A stretch of DNA of 64,000 nucleotides from Marinomonas communis. GTDB lineage: Bacteria; Pseudomonadota; Gammaproteobacteria; Pseudomonadales; Marinomonadaceae. The notes beneath the pieces are model-generated. The model saw nothing but the letters and a program-made list of their open reading frames with translations, was not told the DNA's origin and did not search any database. A program made the translations under genes and the position numbers. Positions 9,661 to 19,170 of this stretch are shown here, piece after piece (positions within the stretch are counted from its first letter, which is position 1; the number at the start of each line of letters is the position of its first letter). The DNA is taken from positions 124,001 to 188,000 of the forward strand of contig NZ_SNZA01000005.1 in assembly GCF_004363305.1 (NCBI RefSeq), in the 5' to 3' direction.

Positions 9661-9681
9661 ATCAGGGCGCAATGCCCTGAT
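9661..9681. terminator. Bidirectional terminator
   Basis: ATCAGGGC-GCAAT-GCCCTGAT, an 8-bp perfect stem between the convergent GFA and siderophore-interacting genes. The T-tract is weak (TTTATC on plus, AAATC context on minus). Confidence 0.7.
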
Positions 9682-9693
9682 TTATCATACAGT

Positions 9694-10440
9694 TTAAGCC
9701 ACTTCGTTGGCGTCTAGGTCTTGGCGCTTTTCAACTTTATGCTGGTCCTCGTTCAGCCCCAGCTTCCAATAGCTAGAGATATAGAGGTTTTGCTTGGCAA
9801 CGTCGTTGCGCTCACGGAAGTAAGCCCGTAAGGCTCTCATTGAGCTAAATTCACAGGCAGCCCATACAGCAACTGTGCCGTCTAGCCAATCCAAAGCGAT
9901 AACATGGCGCAACAACGATTCACTGTCTTCCCCAGGATGGGCATTGATCACCCATTTGATGTCGATGTTTTCGGGTTTAGGCAGTGGTTGGATATCGTCT
10001 TCGCTTTGTACCTCAATAATAGCGTAGCCTTTAGCAGTATCTGGAAGCGTCGCTAGGTTGACGCTGATGGCTGGCAGTGAGGTCATATCACCAACAAACA
10101 ACAGCCAATCGGCATCCTCAGAGATTAGCTTTTTAGGCCCTGGACCTCCTACCGTAATAGTGTCGCCTTGTTGCGCGTGGAGCGCCCAGTGGCAGGCAAC
10201 ACCGGAATCGCCGTGTACGGCAAAATCGATATCAAGTTCATCTTGGCGTTGATGGCGAATGGTATAAGTGCGCATGAGTCGGCTTCCATCAGTGGTAGGA
10301 AATACCAGTTTTACATAGCCGCTTTCTTGGTCCGCGGGGAAGTCTGTTAGAGCATCACCGCCTAGTGTTATACGGAGCATGTGCGGAGTGACGAATTGTT
10401 TACGCACGACGTGCAGGTCACGCATGGTAGGTTTCGGCAT
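9694..10440 (-). CDS. Siderophore-interacting protein (SIP/ViuB family)
   Basis: A 248-aa flavin reductase-like protein that releases iron from imported ferric siderophores in the cytoplasm. The FAD-binding motif RTYTIRHQ is near residue 90, and WLLFVGDMTSLPAI marks the NAD(P)H-binding domain. The C-terminus LYISSYWKLGLNEDQHK is characteristic of SIP proteins. AAGGAG is 6 nt before the ATG. A Fur-like sequence lies 26 bp upstream, which suits iron-repressed expression. No siderophore transporter is adjacent. Confidence 0.9.
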   Translation of the reverse strand: MPKPTMRDLHVVRKQFVTPHMLRITLGGDALTDFPADQESGYVKLVFPTTDGSRLMRTYTIRHQRQDELDIDFAVHGDSGVACHWALHAQQGDTITVGGPGPKKLISEDADWLLFVGDMTSLPAISVNLATLPDTAKGYAIIEVQSEDDIQPLPKPENIDIKWVINAHPGEDSESLLRHVIALDWLDGTVAVWAACEFSSMRALRAYFRERNDVAKQNLYISSYWKLGLNEDQHKVEKRQDLDANEVA

Positions 10441-10465
10441 ATTGCACTCCTTTTAATGGTTAGTT

Positions 10466-10484
10466 GCGAATGGCAATCAATCTA
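10466..10484 (-). promoter_or_regulatory. Possible Fur box before the SIP gene
   Basis: The 19-bp sequence matches 12 of 19 positions of the Fur consensus GATAATGATAATCATTATC, with the core AATGgcAATCA. It lies 26 bp upstream of the start codon. The match is moderate; the gene function raises its likelihood. Confidence 0.45.
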
Positions 10485-10669
10485 TCTTAGAGACCTATGA
10501 AAGGCAACGAAACAGAGTGTTGCGCGTATTACCCGAAACATAGAGGGAGGCGCCATTCCTCTATTTTTCAGCAATACTTATTAGTATAGCGCTTTTGTTT
10601 TTTCGATATTCTGGCAAAATCAGCGCCACAATAATAAGTGAAAACAATCCCCCCGAAATAAGGTTCTCT

Positions 10670-11578
10670 ATGCAAACGTTATTGCGCACCATTTACGATG
10701 ATGTCAAACCGCTCGTTGGTCAGGGTAAAGTGGCAGATTATATTCCAGCGCTTGCCAGTGTTAACCCCCATCAATTTGGTATTGCTATCTACAGTAATCA
10801 AGGTGAGTTATTCCAAATTGGCGACGCCGATGTTCCTTTCTCCATCCAAAGTATCTCCAAAGTGTTTAGTTTGACCTTGGCAATCAAACACTATGGCGCG
10901 GACATGTGGCAGCGAGTAGGGCGAGAGCCTTCTGGTTTGCCATTTAACTCTTTGGTGCAGCTAGAGTATGAGAATGGTATTCCAAGAAACCCATTTATCA
11001 ATGCAGGTGCGATTGTCGTCAGTGATATGAATCAATCACGTTTTGCCTCACCGCATTACGCTATGCGTGAGTTTGTTAGGCGACTTTCAGGTAATCCGGA
11101 TTTAAAAACTGATCAAGTAGTAGCTGACTCTGAATACGAGTTTAGGCATCGTAATGCTGCCATGGCTTATTTAATGCAATCTTATGGGAATTTTGAGAAC
11201 TCGGTTGAAGAAGTGCTTAAAAGCTATTTTTCAAATTGCGCTCTAAGAATGAGCTGCGTTGACTTGGCTAAAGCTTTTAATTTCCTTGCCAATAAGGGCT
11301 ATTGCTCGATCAGCAAAGAGCAGGTAATTAGTGAACAAGAAGCGCGCCAAGTGAATGCATTGATGGCCACCAGTGGCATGTACGATGAGGCGGGCAGTTT
11401 TGCCTTTCAAGTAGGATTGCCAGGCAAGAGTGGGGTTGGCGGAGGTATTGTTGCGATTGTACCGAACCGTTTTTCAATTTGCGTTTGGTCACCAGCACTT
11501 AATAAAGTCGGGAATTCCAGCGCAGGTGTTGCTGCACTGGAATCAATGACTAAGCATATTGGTTGGTCAGTTTATTAG
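10670..11578 (+). CDS. glsA: Glutaminase
   Basis: This serine-dependent glutaminase of 302 aa hydrolyses L-glutamine to glutamate and ammonia in the cytoplasm. The beta-lactamase-like S-x-x-K motif is SISK (Ser61, Lys64) within [23 protein letters not shown] and the C-terminal [12 protein letters not shown] are further family signatures. Length fits the family (about 305-310). ATG 10670 is chosen; the 25 upstream codons are unlike the family. It ends 4 bp before the convergent diguanylate cyclase stop. Confidence 0.94.
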   Translation: MQTLLRTIYDDVKPLVGQGKVADYIPALASVNPHQFGIAIYSNQGELFQIGDADVPFSIQSISKVFSLTLAIKHYGADMWQRVGREPSGLPFNSLVQLEYENGIPRNPFINAGAIVVSDMNQSRFASPHYAMREFVRRLSGNPDLKTDQVVADSEYEFRHRNAAMAYLMQSYGNFENSVEEVLKSYFSNCALRMSCVDLAKAFNFLANKGYCSISKEQVISEQEARQVNALMATSGMYDEAGSFAFQVGLPGKSGVGGGIVAIVPNRFSICVWSPALNKVGNSSAGVAALESMTKHIGWSVY

Positions 11579-11582
11579 TTAT

Positions 11583-13043
11583 TTAGCTTAGCTGAAGCAT
11601 TGTAATGGACACGTGGCCGTTGGAGGACTTGGCCTCATACATGGCTTTATCCGCTGCCGAAACCAATTGAGCTAAGCTGGCATGTCGACCACGGAAGGTG
11701 ACAATGCCTATACTGGCTTGAATATTTAATGTTTCAGCGCCAATGTAAAAAGGCTCCTTGAGTACGTCGATAATGGTTTGTGCTGTGGCGACGGCCTTCT
11801 CTTCGGTACTGAGGTGTTGTTGTAAGATCAAAAACTCGTCTCCCCCGAATCGAGCGATGTGACAATCGTCACTGACAAAGCTCTGCAGGCGATAGCCCAC
11901 TTCTTTTAAGATGGCATCGCCTTTGTTATGTCCAAAATTGTCGTTAATGCTTTTGAAGTTATTTAGGTCGAGAAACATGATGGCAAACAAATGTTCTTGA
12001 CTGGCGAGCTGATTTTGCTGATTAAAATGGTCGTCGAATGCAAGTCGATTATCGAGCCCTGTTAAAGAGTCCTTATAAGCTAAACTGGACAATTGGCTAC
12101 GTTCGGCAATGTCTTTGCTCGCATCTTCTAGACGCCAGACACATAAGCGAACGCCATCCTGCTGTACTTGTGTTTGCTCAGCTTTAATCACAGCACGGTT
12201 GAAAGCGAGTGAGGATAATTGGTGGTAGTTTTCATAGTCTGGATGAGGTTCGATGTACTCACCGAATTTGTGCTGTTTTACGGTGTCGATATCGATCCCA
12301 AGCAGCTCCGTGAATCTCGGGTTAGCTTGCCGAATGCTGCCGTCTTCAGCAGTAAACACCATGGCTGCAGGCATATCGTTAAGCAGCGCATCGACTAAAG
12401 AGCGTTCCTTTTCGAGCGTTCTGAGTCGTAAACGGTAGAGGAAGAAAGCTGCAATAAAGTTGAGCATGCCCAAAATCAGTGCGGCAGTTTGCAGTATCCG
12501 AATCTGACCTGTTTCATATCGAGCCTGTTGCTCTATTGCCAGCGCGAGGTCGTTCATTAAGTTTAATATTTGATTGTTGTTCTGCGAGAAAGCCTGATTG
12601 AGCTCTACGAATAGGGCAGGGGTTGGGGAGTCAATATAACGCAATGTGCTTTGGCGTAGTGGTACCCAGATACTCCAGGCTTGTTCAACGATGTCGTAAT
12701 AAGCGCGCTTGTGGAATGTCTCTAAAGTAACGAGTTGGTTGTTTGTATCAATGGTCGAGCCACCAATGCGAAAGGCGCTTAGTGTTCGGTCAAATAGGTT
12801 GACTGTCTGAGTGAACTGGCTGAGCTGAGCTTTATTTGCAGCGCCTGGTGGCGCGTATAGAAATTCTTTCACCATTTTTTGGGAGAGCATGCGCTGGCGA
12901 CCGGCTAAATTAAGCTCAATCGTCTGTACTTGAATTCGTTGTGTCAGCCATATGTTCATGCCAAGGGCTAGGCCATCGAAAACAAAAAATAAAACCACTG
13001 CATAAGTCAGAAATGGGTTTGCCTTGTTTGTTATCCAGCTCAT
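11583..13043 (-). CDS. Membrane diguanylate cyclase with PilJ-type sensor and PAS domain
   Basis: A 486-aa inner-membrane protein that should synthesise cyclic-di-GMP. Order of parts: TM1 (about 12-34); a periplasmic type IV-pili methyl-accepting (PilJ-like) sensor with NLAGRQRMLSQKMVKEFL; TM2 (about 183-202); a PAS domain (about 215-290); and a GGDEF domain with RFGGDEFLIL near residue 398. The segment 5 residues before GGDEF (VSDD) lacks the RxxD inhibitory site, so product feedback at the I-site is not expected. GGAG lies 8 nt before the ATG. It is monocistronic, downstream of pycB on the same strand but behind that operon's terminator. Confidence 0.9.
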   Translation of the reverse strand: MSWITNKANPFLTYAVVLFFVFDGLALGMNIWLTQRIQVQTIELNLAGRQRMLSQKMVKEFLYAPPGAANKAQLSQFTQTVNLFDRTLSAFRIGGSTIDTNNQLVTLETFHKRAYYDIVEQAWSIWVPLRQSTLRYIDSPTPALFVELNQAFSQNNNQILNLMNDLALAIEQQARYETGQIRILQTAALILGMLNFIAAFFLYRLRLRTLEKERSLVDALLNDMPAAMVFTAEDGSIRQANPRFTELLGIDIDTVKQHKFGEYIEPHPDYENYHQLSSLAFNRAVIKAEQTQVQQDGVRLCVWRLEDASKDIAERSQLSSLAYKDSLTGLDNRLAFDDHFNQQNQLASQEHLFAIMFLDLNNFKSINDNFGHNKGDAILKEVGYRLQSFVSDDCHIARFGGDEFLILQQHLSTEEKAVATAQTIIDVLKEPFYIGAETLNIQASIGIVTFRGRHASLAQLVSAADKAMYEAKSSNGHVSITMLQLS

Positions 13044-13165
13044 TCATACTTCTCCATTTGACCGGTCCATGCCTGACGTAAGGCATTTATCTATTAGGCA
13101 TTAACGCGAATTCCTCTGCATCAACCCCTGTCCATTAATAATAGAATGTAAGCAATAAACTGGCC

Positions 13166-13191
13166 AAAAAAAAGGGGACCAAAGGTCCCCT
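13166..13191 (-). terminator. Terminator of the pycA-pycB operon
   Basis: Read on the minus strand, an 8-bp stem AGGGGACC-TTT-GGTCCCCT is followed by eight T residues: a textbook intrinsic terminator 22 bp after the pycB stop. Confidence 0.95.
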
Positions 13192-13212
13192 AAATGAACA
13201 ACACACTATAAG

Positions 13213-15021
13213 TTAGTGCGGAACTATTTCGATTAGGGTTTCGCCAGGTGTAACTCGATCCCCTTTTGTGACGTGTACCCCTGCTACTTTGCCTGCAATA
13301 GGGGCTTGGATTTCGGTTTCCATTTTCATCGCTTCCGTGATGAGTACAGCTTGGCCAGCGGTGACTTCATCGCCTACGTTTACCAGTACATCCACAATGT
13401 TGCCTGGCATCGCTGTCGTAATGTCCCCTGGGCCTGATGCTTTGCCGCGTTTGTTGCCCGTGGCAGCACCGCCGTCGTATTCATTCAATGACTCGAACAG
13501 TACTTCTTCAGGCATACCGTCTAGCGTTAGGTAAATGTGACGCTTGCCTGAGTTGTCACCACCGACACCGGTGATTTCAACTTGGTATGTTTCACCATGT
13601 ACATCGATCTTGAATTCCGTTGAGACACTTGCTGATGCTTTCGCTGTTCCTGCTGCGGCGATAGGTTCCAGTACTTCTGGGACCAAGGTGCCAGCTTCGC
13701 GTTGCTCAAGGAACTGCTTACCGATGTCTTGGAACATGGCGTAGGTCAGAACGTCTTCTTCAGACTTAGCCAACTCGCCGATGTCTTTACGCAAGCGCTC
13801 CATTTCAGCACCTAGCGCATCCGCAGGACGGCCCTCAATGGGCTGTTCAGAGCCGATGGCTTTGGTTCTTACTTCTGGGTTAACGGCCGCTGGTGGGTGT
13901 CCATAGCCACCTTGTAGATAGCGTTTCACTTCATTGGTGATGGTCTTGTAGCGCTCGCCTGCCAAGATGTTCATCACAGCTTGGGTTCCAACGATCTGTG
14001 AAGTTGGGGTAACAAGGGGAGGAAACCCCAAATCTTCACGGACGCGTGGAATTTCTGCGAAAACATCGCGAATGCGATCCAGCGCTTGCTGCTCTTTAAG
14101 CTGGTTAGCAAGGTTTGACATCATGCCGCCCGGTACTTGGTTGATCTGTACTGAGACGTCTTCTTTGGTGAACTCGCTTTCAAATTGGTGGTACTTCTTA
14201 CGCACCTCTTTGAAGTAATCAGCGATTTCGGTCAGCAATTCTAGGTCTAAGCCAGTGTCCCATTGCGTGCCTTTAAGGGCGGCAACTTGCGACTCAGTTG
14301 CTGGGTGGCTGGTGCCAGATGCAAACGATGAAATGGCAGTATCAATGTGTTCTGCACCCGCTTCGATGGCTTTTAGCTGACACAATGGTGCTAGGCCTGC
14401 AGTCGAGTGGCTGTGTACGAACAGTGGCAGATCAACGTTTGCTTTGATCGCTTTAACTAGGTCGTATGTCGCATAAGGTGTCAGTAGACCGGCCATATCT
14501 TTGATGGCAATCGAGTCTGCGCCCATTTCTTTTAGGGCTTGAGCTTGCTCTACAAACAGATCCAGAGTGTGCACTGGGCTGGTGGTATAACAGATCGTGC
14601 CTTGTGCGTGTTTGCCTGCTTTTTTAACCGCTTTGATAGCTGTTTCTAGGTTGCGAAGGTCATTTAAAGCGTCGAAAACACGGAATACGTCGATGCCATT
14701 TTCCGCAGCTTTAGCAACAAACGCTTCGACGACATCATCTGCGTAATGGCGGTAGCCGAGTAGATTTTGTCCGCGCAGCAGCATTTGTAAGCGAGTATTT
14801 GGTAGTGCCTGACGAAGTTGACGTAGACGCTCCCATGGGTCTTCTTTTAGAAAGCGGACGCAGGCGTCGAACGTCGCGCCACCCCAAACTTCAAGGGACC
14901 AGAACCCCACAGCGTCCAGCTTGTCACAAATAGGAAGCATATCTTCGGTACGCATACGCGTGGCAATCAAAGACTGGTGTGCATCCCTTAAGATGACGTC
15001 TGTTACCTGTACTTTGCTCAT
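13213..15021 (-). CDS. pycB: Pyruvate carboxylase subunit B (carboxyltransferase plus biotin carrier)
   Basis: This 602-aa subunit transfers CO2 from biotin to pyruvate, giving oxaloacetate (anaplerosis). The carboxyltransferase domain starts DVILRDAHQSLIATRMRTED and includes the metal-binding HSHSTAGLAP. A PycA/OadA-conserved domain follows, and the C-terminal biotinyl domain carries EAMKME, with the biotin lysine near residue 567. The same architecture occurs in oxaloacetate decarboxylase alpha, the usual automatic name. The adjacent biotin carboxylase gene, the divergent LysR gene and the absence of oadB/oadG support pyruvate carboxylase, as in Pseudomonas. It lies 23 bp after pycA. Confidence 0.9.
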   Translation of the reverse strand: MSKVQVTDVILRDAHQSLIATRMRTEDMLPICDKLDAVGFWSLEVWGGATFDACVRFLKEDPWERLRQLRQALPNTRLQMLLRGQNLLGYRHYADDVVEAFVAKAAENGIDVFRVFDALNDLRNLETAIKAVKKAGKHAQGTICYTTSPVHTLDLFVEQAQALKEMGADSIAIKDMAGLLTPYATYDLVKAIKANVDLPLFVHSHSTAGLAPLCQLKAIEAGAEHIDTAISSFASGTSHPATESQVAALKGTQWDTGLDLELLTEIADYFKEVRKKYHQFESEFTKEDVSVQINQVPGGMMSNLANQLKEQQALDRIRDVFAEIPRVREDLGFPPLVTPTSQIVGTQAVMNILAGERYKTITNEVKRYLQGGYGHPPAAVNPEVRTKAIGSEQPIEGRPADALGAEMERLRKDIGELAKSEEDVLTYAMFQDIGKQFLEQREAGTLVPEVLEPIAAAGTAKASASVSTEFKIDVHGETYQVEITGVGGDNSGKRHIYLTLDGMPEEVLFESLNEYDGGAATGNKRGKASGPGDITTAMPGNIVDVLVNVGDEVTAGQAVLITEAMKMETEIQAPIAGKVAGVHVTKGDRVTPGETLIEIVPH

Positions 15022-15044
15022 TGGTTTTTCTCCTTGTTCTCTTT

Positions 15045-16460
15045 CTAAACGGCTGCGTGTGCAGCGATGGCTGCTGCGATGGCGAGGGCAATCTCGCTTG
15101 GCGCGCGTTTGTCAGAGTAATTCAATAGCTCAGGGTGATTCGGTACGAAGCTGGTGTTAAAGTGGCCGCTTCTGAACTCTTCATTTTTCAAAATTTCTTG
15201 GTAGTAGTTGGCGGTGGTTTTGACACCTTGCACGCGCATATCGGCTAGTGCGCGAGCGCCACGGTCCAACGCGTCTTCCCAATTCAATGCCCAGACCACT
15301 AACTTCAGACACATGGAGTCAAAGTACGGTGGAATGGTGTAACCAGTGTAAATTGCCGTATCGGTTCGAACGCCAGGGCCGCCTGGTGCGTAGTAGCGTG
15401 TAATACGACCAAAGCTCGGTAAGAAACTGTTCTTTGGGTCTTCCGCGTTGATTCGAAACTGCAGGGCAAAACCACGGTATGAAATGTCTTCTTGGCGGTA
15501 GCTCAACGGTAAGCCCGAGGCCACACGAATTTGTTCACGTACAATGTCGACACCAGTAATTTGCTCGGTAATGGTATGCTCAACCTGTACGCGGGTATTC
15601 ATCTCCATAAAGTAGATGTCATTGCCCGTGACAAGGAACTCAACTGTTCCAGCATTTTCATAGCCCACTGCTTTAGCGGCTTTCACTGCAAGTTCACCAA
15701 CATAAGAACGTTGCTCAGGCGTAAGCTGAGGGCTCGGGGCGATCTCGATTAGTTTTTGGTTACGGCGCTGAATAGAGCAATCGCGTTCGTATAGGTGAAT
15801 CGCTTCGCCTTGGCTGTCTGCTAAAATCTGTACCTCGATGTGTTTTGGATCGACGATACATTTTTCTAAAAATACTTCGGCGGAACCAAACGCTTTGGTT
15901 GCTTCAGAAATAACGCGTGGGTATTGGTCGCGTAATTCTTTTTCGCTGTCACAGCGACGGATACCGCGTCCACCACCACCAGATGTGGCTTTTAGCATTA
16001 CTGGGTAGCCAATATCGTGAGCCAGCAGTACGGCTTCATCAATATTCGCAAGGTTGTCTTCAGAGCCTGGTGTCACAGGGACACCGGCTGCGATCATACT
16101 TTTTCGAGCTTGTGTTTTATCGCCCATTTTTGCGATGACATCGGCCTTTGGGCCAATGAATGTAATGCCACGCTCTTGGCAGATTTGAGCAAACTCAGCA
16201 TTCTCAGAAAGAAAGCCGTAGCCTGGGTGAATGGCATCACAGCCTGTTTCCACTGCAAGGTTTACAATGCGTCGAGCATCAAGGTAGCCAGCCAATGGGT
16301 CTTCGCCCATGCTATAAGCCTCATCGGCACGCTTAACATGCAGTGCGTGGCGGTCTGGCTCCGTGAAAATTGCTACCGAGCGAATGCCCATTTCGGCACA
16401 TGCACGAACGATACGTACGGCAATTTCTCCACGGTTAGCAATCAATATTTTCTTCAGCAT
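15045..16460 (-). CDS. pycA: Pyruvate carboxylase subunit A (biotin carboxylase)
   Basis: A 471-aa ATP-grasp enzyme that carboxylates biotin with bicarbonate and ATP. Visible signatures: MLKKILIANRGEIAVRI at the N-terminus, HPGYGFLSEN, KATSGGGGRGIR (ATP-binding glycine loop) and FMEMNTRVQVEH (catalytic). AccC is closely related, but an AccC partner would be accB, whereas here the next gene carries its own biotin domain. GGAG 6 nt upstream supports ATG 16460 over 16472. It is the first gene of a two-gene operon transcribed away from pycR. Confidence 0.9.
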   Translation of the reverse strand: MLKKILIANRGEIAVRIVRACAEMGIRSVAIFTEPDRHALHVKRADEAYSMGEDPLAGYLDARRIVNLAVETGCDAIHPGYGFLSENAEFAQICQERGITFIGPKADVIAKMGDKTQARKSMIAAGVPVTPGSEDNLANIDEAVLLAHDIGYPVMLKATSGGGGRGIRRCDSEKELRDQYPRVISEATKAFGSAEVFLEKCIVDPKHIEVQILADSQGEAIHLYERDCSIQRRNQKLIEIAPSPQLTPEQRSYVGELAVKAAKAVGYENAGTVEFLVTGNDIYFMEMNTRVQVEHTITEQITGVDIVREQIRVASGLPLSYRQEDISYRGFALQFRINAEDPKNSFLPSFGRITRYYAPGGPGVRTDTAIYTGYTIPPYFDSMCLKLVVWALNWEDALDRGARALADMRVQGVKTTANYYQEILKNEEFRSGHFNTSFVPNHPELLNYSDKRAPSEIALAIAAAIAAHAAV

Positions 16461-16547
16461 TTTCCTCTCCATGTGCTCAAATCAAGCATGGCAATTACAG
16501 TATTCTAAAGTTACAAAAATAAATAATTGATATTTTTTTGGTAAACC

Positions 16548-16563
16548 ATAAGCAATAGCTTAT
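16548..16563. promoter_or_regulatory. LysR-type dyad between pycA and pycR
   Basis: A perfect inverted repeat ATAAGC-AATA-GCTTAT lies in the divergent pycA/pycR intergenic region, 38 bp from pycR and 87 bp from pycA. Size and place fit a LysR recognition site for PycR. Binding is inferred. Confidence 0.6.
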
Positions 16564-16601
16564 AGTTAATTAAAAATGATTAGATTTCATAAGGTTGGGT
16601 G

Positions 16602-17546
16602 ATGATTTATACACTTGGACAGCTTTTAAATAGGCTCACATTTCGTCAATTACAGGTGTTTCAGGTGGTTTTTCATAAGCTAAGCTACTCGAAAGCCGCT
16701 GAAGAATTGGGATTAACCCAGCCAGCGGTCAGTGCGCAAATGAAGCAATTAGAAGCGGCGCTTGGACAGCCAATGTTTGATTATGTGGGCAAGCAGTTGT
16801 ATGTGACGCCCGCTGGAGCGCAACTCGAAAAAGTGGTGCGGGAGATTTTCAGTGATTTAGAGACGCTGCAAATGAACTTGTATCAACTAGAAGGGAAGCT
16901 TCGTGGAGAGCTGCGCTTGTGTGTGATTAGCTCAGCTGAAATCATCGTGCCGTATTTGCTGAAAGGGTTTCTAGAAAAATTCCCACAAGTAGAGGTTAGG
17001 GTGACGGTGTTAAACCGAACTAATGCAACCGATCGCTTGTTGCAAAACCAAGATGATATTGTCATTACTGGCATCGTTCCTGATACGCGTTTGCTCAGTC
17101 GACAGCCTTTCTACGACAACTTACTGGTGCCTGTCGTTAGAGCGGGGCACTCACTGCTGGAGCAGAATGATGTCACGGCGCAAGCGTTTTTTGATGCTGG
17201 ATTTTTGCAGCGAGAGGTGGGGTCTGGTTCTCGAGCAGCGATAGAGGGCTTTTGTAAGTCCCAACGCATTCAATTCACACCAGTGCTTGAATTTGGTTCT
17301 AACGAATCTGTGAAACATGGCGTGATTGCAGGGCTTGGCGTGGCGCTATTGCCCTTTGCCAATGTTATATCAGAGTTGAAAACTGGCGTGTTAGTGATGC
17401 CGACGATCAAAGGCTTCCCGATCAAGCGAAGCTGGTGTGCCGTGTACCCTAGTAGCAAACAACCGACTCCGGTGATGCAGGCATTTCTCGATCATCTTCG
17501 AGATGAAGGTGATAAGTGCCTTTCAGAAGAGTTTCGTTACCCGTAA
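16602..17546 (+). CDS. pycR: LysR-family regulator of pyruvate carboxylase (PycR-like)
   Basis: A 314-aa LysR-type regulator. The N-terminal helix-turn-helix is in LTFRQLQVFQVVFHKLSYSK and LGLTQPAVSAQMKQLE; the rest is a periplasmic-binding-protein-like effector domain with REVGSGSRAAIEGF. It is divergent from pycAB, the arrangement of PycR and pyruvate carboxylase genes in Pseudomonas aeruginosa, so control of pycAB is a reasonable inference. ATG 16602 follows AAGG by 7 nt; GTG 16599 is possible. It ends 3 bp from the convergent GH79 gene. Confidence 0.85.
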   Translation: MIYTLGQLLNRLTFRQLQVFQVVFHKLSYSKAAEELGLTQPAVSAQMKQLEAALGQPMFDYVGKQLYVTPAGAQLEKVVREIFSDLETLQMNLYQLEGKLRGELRLCVISSAEIIVPYLLKGFLEKFPQVEVRVTVLNRTNATDRLLQNQDDIVITGIVPDTRLLSRQPFYDNLLVPVVRAGHSLLEQNDVTAQAFFDAGFLQREVGSGSRAAIEGFCKSQRIQFTPVLEFGSNESVKHGVIAGLGVALLPFANVISELKTGVLVMPTIKGFPIKRSWCAVYPSSKQPTPVMQAFLDHLRDEGDKCLSEEFRYP

Positions 17547-17549
17547 GCG

Positions 17550-19049
17550 TTAAAACAGATCTTCGCCGAAATGGTGATCGGTTATGCTCTCATCATCGGT
17601 AAACGTCCAAAAATTGATGCTAAATGGAGCGATAACATCGAGTTTTGGTAACTTGGGAAAGTCTTTTAACCGAACTTTGCCTTTACGAAACTTGGGAATG
17701 ACGCCATTGATCAAGACCTTCTTGCTAGTTAGTTTATCGGCGGTTAATTCAAAGCGCTTTTTCGGCGCACCAAAAGATTGAAACTTCAAACGATGGGGCT
17801 TATTGGTCATGTTAATGATCAGCAAAGTCATGCGATTGGATTTGTGTCCGCCGTGACAATAGACGATTAACTCTGGGTTTTGACTGCTAACGGAGTAAAC
17901 CTGCTGCCCCATTAAACGTTTCCACAGCCAGCTAACCCAAAAATCTGGATTAGGTTTTAGGCTTTCCCGTTGCAATAATCCGTAATCCCCCCCGATGAGA
18001 GACTGCCTAATCATGACTTTTTGACCGAGTCTTGCGCCTCTTCCTAGTTGATCCGCCCACCAAAAACAGGAAGCAAAACGATCGGATAATTTCGGTTGTC
18101 CTCCGCATTGAGCAGAGCCAGATTCACCGGTCCAAAGTTCCGCTTGTGGCTGAAATGCGCGACGATAGTTTTCTAATTGCTTGGAATACACTTCAAAGTC
18201 TTTCAGTGATCGTGGATCAAGTAATCGTTCTATACGAGCGCTACGCGTGCGAATAGGTGATCGTTGGCTCTGAAAAGGGTAATAGTGCCAGTCGACAATA
18301 TCTAACTGCCCACTCAGTTCTTCCAGAAAAGCGGGTGTAATGTTGGATAGATACTTAATGGTTTCCCCTAAAAAGGGCCAAAAGGCACTACCAGGGCCCG
18401 CGATGCGACTTTGTGGACTGAGCAAACGAACTTGATTAATGAAGCGCTGGTAATCCAGTACCAACTGCTTGGCTCGCGGTTGTGCGCTGAGTCCATGGAA
18501 AGCCCAGTAGGCGTTTAATTCATTGCCCAATTCACACACATCAATATTAACTCCCCGCTGTTGTGTGTATTGCAGCAGAGCCGCACAGTCGGCACCGTTC
18601 CAGTTTCCGTGTTGTTTACGATCAAAGGTGCCATATTTGAAGGTGAACATGAATTTCAGCTCATGCTCTTTAATGAATTGAATCAGTCGATTCCAAATCG
18701 CTTCACTGAGTTCAGGCTCTTTCTCATTGGGAAGTTCTTGGGAACAAAAGTAATGAATGGTGTCCGCTTCTGAACCGCCCACTCTTAAATAAGCAGGGGA
18801 TAAATGTTTGACGTATTGACTAAGTTTGGGGTGGTCCAATGGTAATGGCGGCACGCGCACTGTACCAAGCCCACGACTGGAACGATCACTGCCTTCCCAC
18901 CACTGACCCCCAATAATCAGAGAGATATCAATGGAGAAAGACAAATAGCGCTCGTCAACTTGATGCACCGGAGCCGCTTGTTCCAGCTTTATCGTATTAA
19001 TGGGGCGCGCACGTGAGGTGATGGCACGTCGAAACAGATTATAAGCCAT
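17550..19049 (-). CDS. GH79 family glycoside hydrolase, heparanase-like
   Basis: A 499-aa protein with clear similarity to GH79 heparanase/beta-glucuronidase. LSPAYLRVGGSEAD matches the conserved heparanase segment LSPAYLRFGG. The acid/base Glu is in ELGNELNAYW (Glu177) and the nucleophile Glu in LWTGESGSAQCGG (Glu309), followed by LSDRFASCFWWADQLG and VMIRQSLIGGDYG, the order seen in heparanase. A (beta/alpha)8 barrel plus C-terminal beta domain (about 390-499) is expected. There is no obvious signal peptide, so location is uncertain; a non-classical route or cytosolic role is possible. GGAG supports 19049 as start. Substrate (glucuronide or sulfated glycan) is not known. Confidence 0.85.
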   Translation of the reverse strand: MAYNLFRRAITSRARPINTIKLEQAAPVHQVDERYLSFSIDISLIIGGQWWEGSDRSSRGLGTVRVPPLPLDHPKLSQYVKHLSPAYLRVGGSEADTIHYFCSQELPNEKEPELSEAIWNRLIQFIKEHELKFMFTFKYGTFDRKQHGNWNGADCAALLQYTQQRGVNIDVCELGNELNAYWAFHGLSAQPRAKQLVLDYQRFINQVRLLSPQSRIAGPGSAFWPFLGETIKYLSNITPAFLEELSGQLDIVDWHYYPFQSQRSPIRTRSARIERLLDPRSLKDFEVYSKQLENYRRAFQPQAELWTGESGSAQCGGQPKLSDRFASCFWWADQLGRGARLGQKVMIRQSLIGGDYGLLQRESLKPNPDFWVSWLWKRLMGQQVYSVSSQNPELIVYCHGGHKSNRMTLLIINMTNKPHRLKFQSFGAPKKRFELTADKLTSKKVLINGVIPKFRKGKVRLKDFPKLPKLDVIAPFSINFWTFTDDESITDHHFGEDLF

Positions 19050-19170
19050 GAAAATCTCCAAACTGAGGGATCAGTTTGCCGAGAATGTATGACAGGCTTG
19101 TGACGTTTATAAAGAGGGGTGATAAGCAATATTCATAACAACATTAGAAAAACTCACCTGAACTAAGAGC

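Noticed and set aside
13213..16460. Sodium-pumping oxaloacetate decarboxylase or acetyl-CoA carboxylase
   Set aside because: oadB and oadG are missing, the large subunit carries its own biotin domain, and a PycR-like LysR gene is divergent; two-subunit pyruvate carboxylase is the better reading.
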